A DNA stretch of 64,000 bases from Shewanella sp. Choline-02u-19 (GCF_002836205.1 NZ_PJBE01000013.1:2046001-2110000), one strand, 5' to 3'. Positions 27,198 to 35,635 are shown, numbered from the stretch's first letter. Notes: generated by a model from the sequence alone, not told the origin. Translations and numbers: made by a program.

Positions 27198-27308
27198 GTG
27201 AAAATATTTCGAGTTTCAAATCTAACAAGCAATGGGCAGAAGTTTGTTGGAGCTAATGTTCAAAATAATTCATATTATGGCTTCCAAAATATTAGACCAG
27301 AATATTAG
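27198..27308 (+). CDS. Short ORF or gene fragment (36 codons)
   Basis: From a GTG at 27198 the frame reads VKIFRVSNLTSNGQKF, VGANVQNNSYYGF, QNIRPEY and then TAG. The composition looks like real protein rather than random translation, but no ribosome-binding site is visible and I recognise no family. It lies between a transposase remnant and a clearly broken gene, so it may be the debris of a larger gene. Confidence 0.25.
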   Translation: MKIFRVSNLTSNGQKFVGANVQNNSYYGFQNIRPEY

Positions 27309-27460
27309 TTGTTCGCCAAATAACTAATAAAAATAGAAAATAAAAATATGAGTTTTGTAAAGGCTCAATTTCCCCTTACTCAATCCTACTTACTTCCGAT
27401 ACCTACATTTAGAAAAAAGAAGTAACTATAATCACAGGATAATCACTAAATCAGGGAATA

Positions 27461-27875
27461 ATGAGTTTGTTCGCAACACTAGATAACCTAAGAAAATACT
27501 TAAAAAAAGAGGAGTCACATAGAAATACAACTTTGTATAAGGACGAGGTATAACTGTACTTTTTACTTAACCTCATGAATATTAGCTTGGATAAAGGGGA
27601 TTGCTCTCAAACTGAGGGCTAACTAGCAATTACTTTTATTAATGACTTTTTGAGTATGCACATTAGTCACAATGAGTTCACTACAAACCAATTAGAACCA
27701 CATCAAATTCAACACAGCTAATTATATTATTGAAATGCTGTCACTCCTTTTAAAAGAAGTGATGAACCAGACTTTTGGACAATTTTTACCTAAGTCTTTA
27801 TTGGTCTTTCAAATGATTGAAAATTCAGTGAAGGAGTTTAAATTTGGACAATTAGCAATAACCAGCTCTATCTAA
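27461..27875 (+). pseudogene. Decayed gene of unknown family (two stops and a frameshift)
   Basis: Starting at ATG 27461 the frame reads MSLFATLDNLRKYLKKEES ... YKDEV, then a TAA, LYFLLNLMNISLDKGDC ..., then another TAA, LAITFINDFLSMHISHN ... HQIQHS. After one frameshift near 27715 it continues NTANYIIEMLSLLLKEVMNQ ... KEFKFGQLAITSSI and stops near 27870. The protein-like composition across every break argues for a single recently inactivated gene of about 135 codons. GGGA lies upstream of the ATG. No family was recognised; the product would be helical and leucine-rich. Confidence 0.5.
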
Positions 27876-28027
27876 TATTACAGAGGGACCTGGAGGCTTT
27901 CTGTTAGCGAAACTTACTTAGTGAGAGACATCTATTGCAACTCCTACCGATAGAAGTCCTGCAATTGCACCAAAGCGCTCAATTTGCTTTCGCATTCTGT
28001 AGCCTACAAAAATGTAGTTCTGCCGGG

Positions 28028-28053
28028 AAAAGATACTTTATGTATCTTTTTTT
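28028..28053 (+). terminator. Terminator-like hairpin
   Basis: The 9-bp arms AAAAGATAC (28028-28036) and GTATCTTTT (28042-28050) with a 5-base loop are followed by TTT on the plus strand. It could end transcripts of the decayed region and, in reverse, those of the minus-strand gene that stops at 28073. Confidence 0.6.
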
Positions 28054-28072
28054 CGTTTAAGCGGTTTAAAAC

Positions 28073-28966
28073 CTAACAATAAAAGACATCGCTCAGCTCT
28101 TTGCAAAGTACCGTTCTATACACAACCTTCCCTCTCAGTACCTCGACATACTCGATACTTAACATCACCAATTTTGTCTTTTTATCAAACCTACTTGGCA
28201 TTTCATCCAATAGCTGGCTATGCAGTCTCTTTATGTCATTAAAGATTTGCAGTGATTGGGAGAACAGCATCACTTTGTCGTAATAACCGTGCTTAAGGCC
28301 ATATAGCCACTTTTGCAGAATGGTTTGTCGTGCTGCTTTGGTTTTAAATGAGTGCTCTATTTCAATTGCTGTGATAGTGCCATCAGGCTCTAATGCTATT
28401 CTATCGACATTACGTACATCATTTGATTTAAACAGCCGCTTAAACTCAGGCTCGGTGACAAACGAGTACCAATAGGGTTTATCGGTATTATCTTTTACTG
28501 TGTTATGTAGCTCTTTAAGCTGAACGTACTGCATCATCAGGTCATGCATTATGGTGTTTTGATTGACGCGTAAGCTTGGCTCTCCGGCGCGGAAATATAC
28601 CGCTACCGATAACAGCTCTTCTGCATATTTGGCTCCCGCGTAATCGAGTATATAAACCCGGCCATCGATTGAGCGATGTGTGATAACCAGATTCAATAAT
28701 TTTTCACTAACAAGCTTGTTCAAATGCTCCAATGCGAGACGCTGAGGGATACCGTAAAGCCAAGCGACTATGGTCGGAGATGTCAGGCCAAAACGGGCGA
28801 CAAGTTTCATGGTCATCACTCGCCTTGCTTTGCCTATTTGATTGTTGTTAGCGCCTTGCTGATAACGCATGGGTATTGATAGGTAGGGTTGATACTGAGA
28901 GCTCTCTTTACCTGAAGTATCGAGTGTTTGATTTATCAGTTGTTGCGGGATATTTTGGTTATACAT
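28073..28966 (-). CDS. Replication-relaxation-like protein with winged helix and PD-(D/E)XK-like motif
   Basis: About 297 residues. The N-terminal half is a winged-helix-like DNA-binding region (about 50-125: TMKLVARFGLTSPTIVAWLYG, RLALEHLNKLVSEKLLN, then a wing). The C-terminal half has an ordered set of acidic residues: Asp at VDRIALE, ExE in TAIEIEHSFK and a following Lys, which is the pattern of PD-(D/E)XK nuclease folds. This combination resembles the replication-relaxation proteins of plasmids and integrative elements. I preferred the ATG at 28966 (AGG upstream) over the one at 28981. It lies beside tandem hairpins and transposon debris, so a mobile-element origin is likely. Function is inferred. 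Confidence 0.55.
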   Translation of the reverse strand: MYNQNIPQQLINQTLDTSGKESSQYQPYLSIPMRYQQGANNNQIGKARRVMTMKLVARFGLTSPTIVAWLYGIPQRLALEHLNKLVSEKLLNLVITHRSIDGRVYILDYAGAKYAEELLSVAVYFRAGEPSLRVNQNTIMHDLMMQYVQLKELHNTVKDNTDKPYWYSFVTEPEFKRLFKSNDVRNVDRIALEPDGTITAIEIEHSFKTKAARQTILQKWLYGLKHGYYDKVMLFSQSLQIFNDIKRLHSQLLDEMPSRFDKKTKLVMLSIEYVEVLRGKVVYRTVLCKELSDVFYC

Positions 28967-28981
28967 CTTGATACCTGTCAT

Positions 28982-29491
28982 TCAGTTCATAATCGATATC
29001 TAGAGATAGAGCTTTATAATACAAACTATGGTGACTCAGACAAATAAGTGCAGTTTTTCGTTCCGAGAAGCTTATTTCCCCCTCTCGGAATGAAAATAGC
29101 GATAACCATCGCTACCAAGCCAGGTGTTGCCTAATGATTGAATCACTTCGTGACACATTCATATGCCTTGAAACGCACGCCAGTTCTGATGACTCGTCAT
29201 CGACACTGTCTTACGAGCTACGCTCTAGCTTTTCAAGACATCAAACGCGCATGTTTCACATGCTGTTAATTGCAAATAATCGTGCCGAATTTTGCTGTAA
29301 GAGCACACATTCGTTTGGGTGTAATAGTTAGAAATGAGGGTTTTTCAATCTAAAAATGTAGAAAACATGGGGAAGTTGGGCCAAACTTTTTGTTGCTAAC
29401 AGTTCAGTCATACAAGTTTGTAATTTAGCAATTTTTCATTAATGTGTATAGGGAGTGGTGAACATTTAAACAACATAGAATGGAGACGAAT
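28982..29491. other. Intergenic region with tandem hairpins
   Basis: About 500 bases without a convincing gene. It contains the tandem hairpins at 29055-29114 and presumably divergent promoters for the neighbours. The open frame at 29134-29331 has no ribosome-binding site and no protein-like composition. Confidence 0.5.
29055..29114. repeat. Two tandem hairpins between divergent genes
   Basis: Hairpin 1 has the arms TTTTCGTTCCGAGA (29055-29068) and TCTCGGAATGAAAA (29083-29096), with one G-T pair in 14 and a 14-base loop. Hairpin 2 follows directly: TAGCGAT (29097-29103) and ATCGCTA (29108-29114) with an AACC loop. Neither is followed by a T run, and no gene ends here. They lie between the winged-helix protein and the small-gene cluster and could be an origin, an attachment site or a regulator target. 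Confidence 0.65.
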
Positions 29492-29737
29492 ATGAGTGAA
29501 AATCTTAATTACGACCCTCAAGCTAACGTCGATGGCACCCCTATGGTTATGGTTCCTGGAGCAGATGTGGATCTGCACGGTAATCCTTATGGTGTAACCG
29601 AGTCGCCTGTCGATTCAAGTTGCACCGCGATTGAAAACAGTTTCAACAGCTCAATAGACTGTGGCGTTGACACGTCATTCGATAATTCGTTTGACAGTGG
29701 CTTCGACTCATTTAGCTCAGGGTTTGACGATTTCTAA
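29492..29737 (+). CDS. Small acidic protein with Ser-Phe-Asp repeats
   Basis: An 81-residue, strongly acidic, low-complexity protein. The N-terminal part (YDPQANVDGTPMVMVPG) may be folded; the C-terminal 30 residues are a run of aromatic/acidic repeats such as SFDNSFDSGFDSFSSGFDDF. The start ATG 29492 has GGAG at ideal spacing, better than the ATG at 29480. It ends exactly where the next gene begins. No family was recognised; the tail looks like a disordered or partner-binding segment. Confidence 0.6.
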   Translation: MSENLNYDPQANVDGTPMVMVPGADVDLHGNPYGVTESPVDSSCTAIENSFNSSIDCGVDTSFDNSFDSGFDSFSSGFDDF

Positions 29738-29983
29738 ATGTCTCGAAAAAAACTAACCACGGACCAGACAACGAGTATCCCGTTAGTATTCGGTGCAATG
29801 CTATTGCTCTGGGTATTCTATATCTATGTTGAAACTGATGATATTCGATATCTCATCGTCTATAGTTTAGGAACATGCAAACTGATTATTGGCACTTCAA
29901 CATACCAAGCCCTTTGCAAGCAAGATCCGAGAAAAGTAAACTTATGGTGCGCCAGTTACTATGTACTGTTTCGAATAATCTAG
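29738..29983 (+). CDS. Small membrane protein
   Basis: An 81-residue protein with a hydrophilic basic start (MSRKKLTTDQTTS), a strong transmembrane helix (IPLVFGAMLLLWVFYIYV) and a second hydrophobic segment (YLIVYSLGTCKLIIG). The ATG immediately follows the stop of the preceding acidic gene (TAAATG), so translation is probably coupled. The family is unknown. The tight packing with two other tiny genes recalls phage or plasmid small-protein operons. Confidence 0.55.
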   Translation: MSRKKLTTDQTTSIPLVFGAMLLLWVFYIYVETDDIRYLIVYSLGTCKLIIGTSTYQALCKQDPRKVNLWCASYYVLFRII

Positions 29984-30008
29984 TTGACCATCATTTTAAG
30001 GAGAGCAT

Positions 30009-30080
30009 ATGTACTTTTTAATCCCTACCTTCGTGCTAGTTGTCGGTATTCTCTACTTAATCAAACACGCAAAATATTAA
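30009..30080 (+). CDS. 23-residue membrane peptide
   Basis: The frame reads MYFLIPTFVLVVG, ILYLIKHAKY, a single transmembrane helix with a basic C-terminus. An excellent AAGGAGA lies just upstream at the right distance, and the spacing after the previous gene is about 25 bases. The clear ribosome-binding site and membrane composition make it a likely real microprotein, too short for usual gene finders. Confidence 0.55.
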   Translation: MYFLIPTFVLVVGILYLIKHAKY

Positions 30081-30353
30081 TTGTAGATACGCTCTTTGGC
30101 TGGCTTATCGAGCTAAAAGAAGAGTTAATTCAAATCATTTTTGGACAAAAGTGAGCTAGAGCATTAGCTGATATTGATTAAAAAAAGTATCTTGGTTTAT
30201 CCAATGGACGCAATTTGTACCGCCTTTATCTTGCAAGATACAAGACCGGCCCCCGAAAACCGACAGCATCCTTGCTGTCGAAGGTCACTACCCGCGTTCA
30301 CACCTAATTGTTTATCTTTTCGATTTAGGCTAATTGCTTACGAGCTCTCCTAT
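30081..30353. other. Intergenic region with a small hairpin
   Basis: No standard gene. It contains a perfect 8-bp hairpin, CGACAGCA (30261-30268) and TGCTGTCG (30273-30280), with a TCCT loop and no T run. An amphipathic frame without a normal start codon (30080-30154) is discussed in the findings. Confidence 0.45.
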
Positions 30354-30902
30354 TTATAAATTGGTATAATTTCGAAGACTCTCACCAACGATGTTTAGAA
30401 TAACTTCTTGCTTTTCCGATTCAAAACCATCATGCCTTGAATTATACTTTTTATAAGCAGAGGAATTCATAAACTCAGCAATTTCCTTTCGCTCTCTATC
30501 TGTAAATATGATTTCTTTTACTGGTGTATTACCAAGTTTAACAAGCTGATTATTACGGAAGTAACCCAGCATTCTTTTACCAGTATTTGTTGATAGAAAT
30601 GTACCAACTTTTTCAAGTGTTGCAACATCAAAATATTTATCATTGACCATTGCAAGTTCAATTATCAGCTTATTCTTTTCAATATCAGATAACTTGAACC
30701 CACTTAATGCATCACATAGCTTCTTACTAGATTGATTATCATTACAATTTGAATTAATCCCATGTATAACACCATCAACAGCCTGATCAGCAGCATTTAA
30801 TACAACTATTAAAATAACCGACTCTCTTGTGGGTTCTCTAGCCGCATAAACAAGAGTGCTAGAAAATATGAATAACGCAACAACTAACTTATTGATACTC
30901 AT
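30354..30902 (-). CDS. DUF2059-like secreted protein
   Basis: A protein of about 182 residues with a signal peptide (MSINKLVVALFIFSSTLVYA). I chose ATG 30902 because GGGGGAAG precedes it; a longer frame from 30965 would prepend a second hydrophobic stretch. The C-terminal part (FLSTNTGKRMLGYF ... FTDRERKEIAEFMNSSAYKKY) resembles the DUF2059 pattern in which a terminal segment is followed by F-x-S. Two cysteines may form a disulfide in the periplasm. The function is unknown. It is not obviously linked to the small genes upstream of it. Confidence 0.6.
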   Translation of the reverse strand: MSINKLVVALFIFSSTLVYAAREPTRESVILIVVLNAADQAVDGVIHGINSNCNDNQSSKKLCDALSGFKLSDIEKNKLIIELAMVNDKYFDVATLEKVGTFLSTNTGKRMLGYFRNNQLVKLGNTPVKEIIFTDRERKEIAEFMNSSAYKKYNSRHDGFESEKQEVILNIVGESLRNYTNL

Positions 30903-31403
30903 GCTTCCCCCAATTAAAACACTTATAAATATAAACAATAAAAAATAATAACAGCTCAATGCCATCTTAAACGAGAAACTTTAGAATAAAGATACCGTTC
31001 AAAATCATCACATCTCAGTACAATATAATCATAGCCAGCCATTATCAATCAATAACATAACGCCTGTACTGTCGTTTATCAATGTTCTACTTACAGTTTA
31101 ATCAGGCCACCCACAGCACAAAGGGGTCGTAGCTAATTAACATTTAGAGCGTAATAGATGAGAAAATATAAGGCTATATCTGCTTAACATAAGATAGCTA
31201 AATCTCTACCGCCAACACGCATTGGGGCATAAGTGAGTTAACTTCAGGCCGATACATTCCAATGGCCTATGGCAAGCGTATGTACAGACGCAACTGAGAC
31301 TCGCCGTAGCTCTTTATAAAAGAAAGGGTCCATGTAAGCTCAACGATGGCTTCTGACCTCCAAGAATGAAATGCATTAAAAATAAGTAACCTTCGCTAAA
31401 AGT
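30903..31403. other. Intergenic region without recognised features
   Basis: About 500 bases. I see only the ribosome-binding site and presumed promoter of the DUF2059-like gene at the left end, and no gene or strong repeat in the remainder. Confidence 0.4.
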
Positions 31404-31610
31404 TTATATTCTAATAAAATATGGAATTGCCACTAAAATCACACCAACAATAAGCAACATAGTCACACTAGACATAAAGTATGGGAATACAAAAAGCGAT
31501 AAACCTATACATAATGGCACTATCGCTTTTTGCCTGCGGCCATACATAAAGTAGCCCATGCCAATACTGCCAAACAACACACTCCAAACCATTATTGATG
31601 CACTATCCAT
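31404..31610 (-). CDS. Small membrane protein of unknown function
   Basis: A 68-residue protein beginning MDSASIMVWSVLFGSIGMGYFMYGRRQ, with two to three transmembrane helices (SVLFGSIGMGYFMY, VPLCIGLSLFVFPYF, MLLIVGVILVAIPYF) and a short basic loop GRRQK. I took the ATG at 31610, with GGTGG upstream, instead of the longer frame from 31694. Similar small proteins are widespread in proteobacteria, sometimes labelled amino acid transport proteins without evidence. Confidence 0.65.
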   Translation of the reverse strand: MDSASIMVWSVLFGSIGMGYFMYGRRQKAIVPLCIGLSLFVFPYFMSSVTMLLIVGVILVAIPYFIRI

Positions 31611-31819
31611 TGGGGTACCACCTGTTTGATGTTGATTGCCATATAACGTGCTGCCAATAAGCGAATTTAGTGTTAGCGGGCCATTTAAAGTCAACCACTA
31701 TCAAAGACGTAAAATGTCCAACGGTAGAGCTTTGTTGATATACATGTCACTGTAAAGCTTAAATTCAACAGACAATGTCACTCGCCTTCATTGCAAGACT
31801 CACTTCAATTCAAAGGTGC

Positions 31820-32599
31820 CTAAATCCAGAAAAAAAGATCATATTGTTCAGACAACAGTTTGAGGCTCATGGCTATCGACATCGTCACTACTAATGGCTT
31901 GATAATTTTAGTGCCTTTAGTTAGCACCAAGCGCGAGCCGAGTGTCGCGCCGATTGCCTGCCCTACCAGCATGACACCACCAAGCATCCAAAACACTTTG
32001 CCGCCGATGGCAAAAAAGATCAACGAGGCAATGTTAGTAGAAAAGTTAAGAATTTTAGCATGTGCTGTCGCTTTCGCAAGGCCGTAGCCCGCCAAGGAGA
32101 CAAACGCTAAGGCAAAGAAACTGCCGGTACCGGGACCAAAAAATCCATCATAAAAACCCACACCTAATGCGGCCGTAAAGGCAAATACTGCCGGTGTCAG
32201 TACTTGGTGTTTTTCCTCTTCAGTAATTTTTTTCGAAAATAGAAAATAACCACCAATACTTAGAATCAGAAACGGCAACATAACCTCAAGAAAAGCGGTG
32301 TCTATCATCTGCACGGCAATGGTACCTATTGCTGCCCCAATAAAGGCACAGAGGATACTCAGCTTCATATCTGCCAAATTAATAAGACCTTTACGGACAA
32401 AGTACATACTGGCAAAGAAACTACCACCACAGGCTTGTAATTTATTGGTGGCTAATGCGACTGTTGGTGGTAAACCTGCCCACATAAGCGCAGGAATGGT
32501 TAACAAACCGCCGCCACCTGCTATTGCATCGATAAAGCCGGCAACGACTGCCACAAAAAATAGCAGAGCAATAAGCTCTATGGTGAGTTCAATTGTCAT
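31820..32599 (-). CDS. TSUP family transporter (TauE/SafE-like)
   Basis: A 259-residue inner-membrane permease of the TauE/SafE sulfite/organosulfonate exporter family. The repeat motif GFIDAIAGGGGLLTIPAL and ALATNKLQACGGS in the first half and FYDGFFGPGTGSFFALAF in the second half are diagnostic. About eight hydrophobic segments are visible. The substrate is not predictable from sequence. It diverges from a LysR-family gene that probably controls it. A paralogue lies at 56005. Confidence 0.88.
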   Translation of the reverse strand: MTIELTIELIALLFFVAVVAGFIDAIAGGGGLLTIPALMWAGLPPTVALATNKLQACGGSFFASMYFVRKGLINLADMKLSILCAFIGAAIGTIAVQMIDTAFLEVMLPFLILSIGGYFLFSKKITEEEKHQVLTPAVFAFTAALGVGFYDGFFGPGTGSFFALAFVSLAGYGLAKATAHAKILNFSTNIASLIFFAIGGKVFWMLGGVMLVGQAIGATLGSRLVLTKGTKIIKPLVVTMSIAMSLKLLSEQYDLFFWI

Positions 32600-32749
32600 T
32601 TAGGCTTCAGGTTAAGTTAATGAGTAAAGTGCCGCTATTAAACGAGGTTTGCAGTTAAAACACAAAGGAGTTATCGTATTGTTAGTGTGAGTTAAACTCA
32701 CACGAGAACTCATGCAAGAACTCATACAAAGTAAAACAAGGCATAACGA

Positions 32750-33640
32750 ATGTACTCTCATCTTCCACCACTTAACTCGCTACGCGCCTTTGAAGCTGCA
32801 GCTCGATTACTCAGCTTTACAATTGCTAGTAAAGAACTATTTGTGACTCATGGTGCTATCAGTAAGCAGGTTAGAATATTAGAGGAGTATGTGGGTACCC
32901 CATTGTTTATTCGGCAGCACCGTAGCCTAAAACTCACCGATGAGGGTGAGAGGTACTTTGTTAATGTTCAATCAGCATTACAGACGATTAATAACGCTAC
33001 TGCCGACCTAATTGATCATCCGTTACGCACTCAAACCTTGGCCATTAACGTGCTACCTAGCTTAACCATTAGTTGGCTTATCCCACGCATGGAGGATTTT
33101 AAATCTCGATTTCCACATCTTTATGTTGATCTCTCAATTGGTGACTTTGATGTTGATTTCAGTAGCGCTAAATATGACATTGCAGTACGGAGCGCCACTT
33201 CTATTCCGAAAGGGGTCAATGTGATGAAGTTAATGGATGAAGATCTTTGCCTTGTGTGCTCACCAGAATTAAGCCAACAGTTAACATCTCTGGAGTCAAT
33301 CAACCAGATGACACTGCTTAAACATACCACCCGGCCTGATCTTTGGCAGCTTTGGGCTGAAGATGTGGGGATTAAGCTAACAACAAAAAACAAGTTTGGT
33401 GTAGAACACTTTTACATGCTCAGCCAAGCGGCTGTAAGTGGTATGGGCGTCGCCCTTATTCCACGTTTTTTTATTGAAGATGAGCTTAAAAGTGGCACGC
33501 TAGTGATCCCTTTTGTGGCGAAATTCACGAGCCCATACAGCTACTACCTCTTAACGCCTAAATCGAGCAACCTATCATTAAAAGTACAAGCCTTTATTGA
33601 TTGGTTACTCGAACTCTTTAGCCCCTATAGAGAGACGTAA
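32750..33640 (+). CDS. LysR family transcriptional regulator, GcvA-like
   Basis: A 296-residue LysR-type regulator. The N-terminal winged helix is of the GcvA group (PPLNSLRAFEAAARLLSFT, ELFVTHGAISKQVRILEEYVG, PLFIRQHRSLKLTDEG). The effector-binding domain follows, with the typical GISDFDVDF-like strand (SIGDFDVDFSSAKYDIAVR) and GMGVALIPRFFIEDEL. Divergent from the TSUP permease with 150 bases between, the standard arrangement for LysR control. The ligand is unknown. Confidence 0.9.
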   Translation: MYSHLPPLNSLRAFEAAARLLSFTIASKELFVTHGAISKQVRILEEYVGTPLFIRQHRSLKLTDEGERYFVNVQSALQTINNATADLIDHPLRTQTLAINVLPSLTISWLIPRMEDFKSRFPHLYVDLSIGDFDVDFSSAKYDIAVRSATSIPKGVNVMKLMDEDLCLVCSPELSQQLTSLESINQMTLLKHTTRPDLWQLWAEDVGIKLTTKNKFGVEHFYMLSQAAVSGMGVALIPRFFIEDELKSGTLVIPFVAKFTSPYSYYLLTPKSSNLSLKVQAFIDWLLELFSPYRET

Positions 33641-33670
33641 CAAATTGGCTATTTTACCAATGTGTTATCA

Positions 33671-35635
33671 CTATAACTCTGCGATGTCGAACAGTTCTAA
33701 GTAACTGAGACCAGGCTCGACAGCGATCTCAAAGCGCAACACTTTAAGACAGGCATCAAAAAGAGCCTCTCCAAACCATTGTCTATCGAAGGCTTCTAGG
33801 GCTTGGATAATACCTGCTTGCCCCAAATCACCTTTTACATTATCGGGAGCCAATGCATCAACAAAGCTGGCCACCAGTCCATAAAGATCTTTCTCAGCTT
33901 GCCCTTCAACATCCCACAGCGTGGGATCCGCATATTGACTTGCGTAATGACTCGCGGCGATATCTAGGCCAATACCAAAGTTCACCAGAATCGCTTTATT
34001 GGGGTTACAGATGATATTTTTAGGACAAATAGCCCCATGGTAGATATCCATTTGATGCATATACTGCAAGCCCGTAAGCAGCTGGGTAAACCATTTAATA
34101 GGCAGACCCAACTCAATTGCCGGTAACTCATCTATGGAGACGCCATACTCCCACGCTCGAGCAATAAACAGCTCTTCACTTTGCGGCAGTTGGCCGAAGG
34201 CGAGGACTTTTTCTATATGGGGGTGAAAAAGTTTAGCTAAACTCCGATAAGTGTTACTGAGCATAGACCAATTGGCTTCGACACTGCTATAGATTGATAT
34301 ACCGCACTGATATTGTCCCTGCAGGTGTTTTGCCCGCCAGAATTGACTTGTCTTAGTGGCTGCAATAAATTGCTCCAACTCAAAATGATGATCAATAACG
34401 GCGCCTTTAGTGATCTCAATTTTTTCAGGCACCGTATCGCACACACCTTGGTCGATCAATGCAGAGAGATCGCAGCGCAATGCATCTAAGTCATTGGTTT
34501 CACCCGCAACAGCGGCGCGATACCATTGATAGACTCGAGGTTGCTTAGTCTGCTCAGCGATCGCTAAGAACCCTTGTGCATAGGCTTTGATATCGTTGTT
34601 AACACTCAGTGTGTTTTTGATATCGATGAATTCGACATCACCCATGTCTGATACAAAAATACAGTTGCTCGTCCAGCCACTGACGGTAAAGCCGCGACGA
34701 TGGATCTGTTGTAAGCCTGACACACTGCGACGCAGTATTTCTAGCAGCTGATAAGTGGTCATCAGCTCCGACTCAAGCACATTAAGCGGCACACCACGCG
34801 GCATACGAATAGGCAAAACGAGTTGCTCGCCGTCTTGTATTAATGGCGCACAATAGGGCACACCACTGCAGCCAGACAACGCTTGTAGGCGTTGAAATTC
34901 AGTTCTAAGTTGGGCTTCATGGGTTTCAGATTGGCTGCTATCGTCAAACTGAGTCGGGATTAATACTTTTAACAGCCAAGGAGCGGTCCACTCACCCGGA
35001 TTATACTCCGCCTGCCAGACTTCTAATCCACTTTGAATAAATAGACATTTGAGTTTGGTGAAATCTTGGATTTTGTTATTACGTTGCTCAACGATGGCGA
35101 CTTGGCCAATGGTTTCAAGCACCAGCTCTTTTTGGGTATTCGTCACTTGATGCTTTCTAGGTGCAGTCAGTCCCCACTCTGTGGTTAGCGCTGCGACAAT
35201 CTGTTTTGGAGTATAGATACTCAAAGAGCCTTGCTGCTTTTCAAGTTCAATCTCTTCCCCTTTACGGCCAGTAATAAACACCATGCCTTGGCACCAAGGG
35301 GCATAAACACCAACAGGGATCTTATGCTTGACGTTACCCGCTAAGACACGAGCAACGTAGTTAGCCTTAGCTAGGCTATTGTCGACTTCACGTCCATCAA
35401 GAGACCAAGCGTGCAGACCAGCGTCTAATCGGCCGATATAGCCTTTAACGTCAACAACGTAAACGCCCCACTCGCCAATAACGAGTGCATCAACTTCCAT
35501 TGCCTGACCAGATTTAGTGGGGATCTCAACATTGGTGAGTAAAATATAATCTTCTGGAAGTTCATCAGCGAGCAATGAAAATGCCCAACGTTCAGCATCA
35601 TTTACCGGCGTTCCAAAACTTATCATTCTTGCCAT
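33671..35635 (-). CDS. NERD domain protein with two degenerate kinase-like regions
   Basis: A protein of about 654 residues. The N-terminal NERD domain (about 10-120) keeps the nuclease-like residues Glu14, Asp49, Asp62 and Lys64 in EVDALVIGEWGVYVVDVKG. Two protein-kinase-like segments follow. The first has QIHRRGFTVSGWTSNCIFV and IDIKNTL. The second has YHGAICPKNIICN and LVNFGIG near residues 530-555, where active kinases have HRD and DFG. Both therefore look catalytically impaired. I chose ATG 35635 (GGGAG upstream) over the TTG at 35656. Upstream a terminator isolates it from the RraB-like gene. Confidence 0.75.
   Translation of the reverse strand: MARMISFGTPVNDAERWAFSLLADELPEDYILLTNVEIPTKSGQAMEVDALVIGEWGVYVVDVKGYIGRLDAGLHAWSLDGREVDNSLAKANYVARVLAGNVKHKIPVGVYAPWCQGMVFITGRKGEEIELEKQQGSLSIYTPKQIVAALTTEWGLTAPRKHQVTNTQKELVLETIGQVAIVEQRNNKIQDFTKLKCLFIQSGLEVWQAEYNPGEWTAPWLLKVLIPTQFDDSSQSETHEAQLRTEFQRLQALSGCSGVPYCAPLIQDGEQLVLPIRMPRGVPLNVLESELMTTYQLLEILRRSVSGLQQIHRRGFTVSGWTSNCIFVSDMGDVEFIDIKNTLSVNNDIKAYAQGFLAIAEQTKQPRVYQWYRAAVAGETNDLDALRCDLSALIDQGVCDTVPEKIEITKGAVIDHHFELEQFIAATKTSQFWRAKHLQGQYQCGISIYSSVEANWSMLSNTYRSLAKLFHPHIEKVLAFGQLPQSEELFIARAWEYGVSIDELPAIELGLPIKWFTQLLTGLQYMHQMDIYHGAICPKNIICNPNKAILVNFGIGLDIAASHYASQYADPTLWDVEGQAEKDLYGLVASFVDALAPDNVKGDLGQAGIIQALEAFDRQWFGEALFDACLKVLRFEIAVEPGLSYLELFDIAEL

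Noticed and set aside
29134..29331. 65-codon open frame between the tandem hairpins and the acidic gene
   Set aside because: No ribosome-binding site, composition not protein-like, and it ends well before the next gene.
30174..30359. 61-codon open frame covering the 30261 hairpin
   Set aside because: Non-ATG start, no ribosome-binding site, and it crosses the hairpin; it was not counted as a gene.
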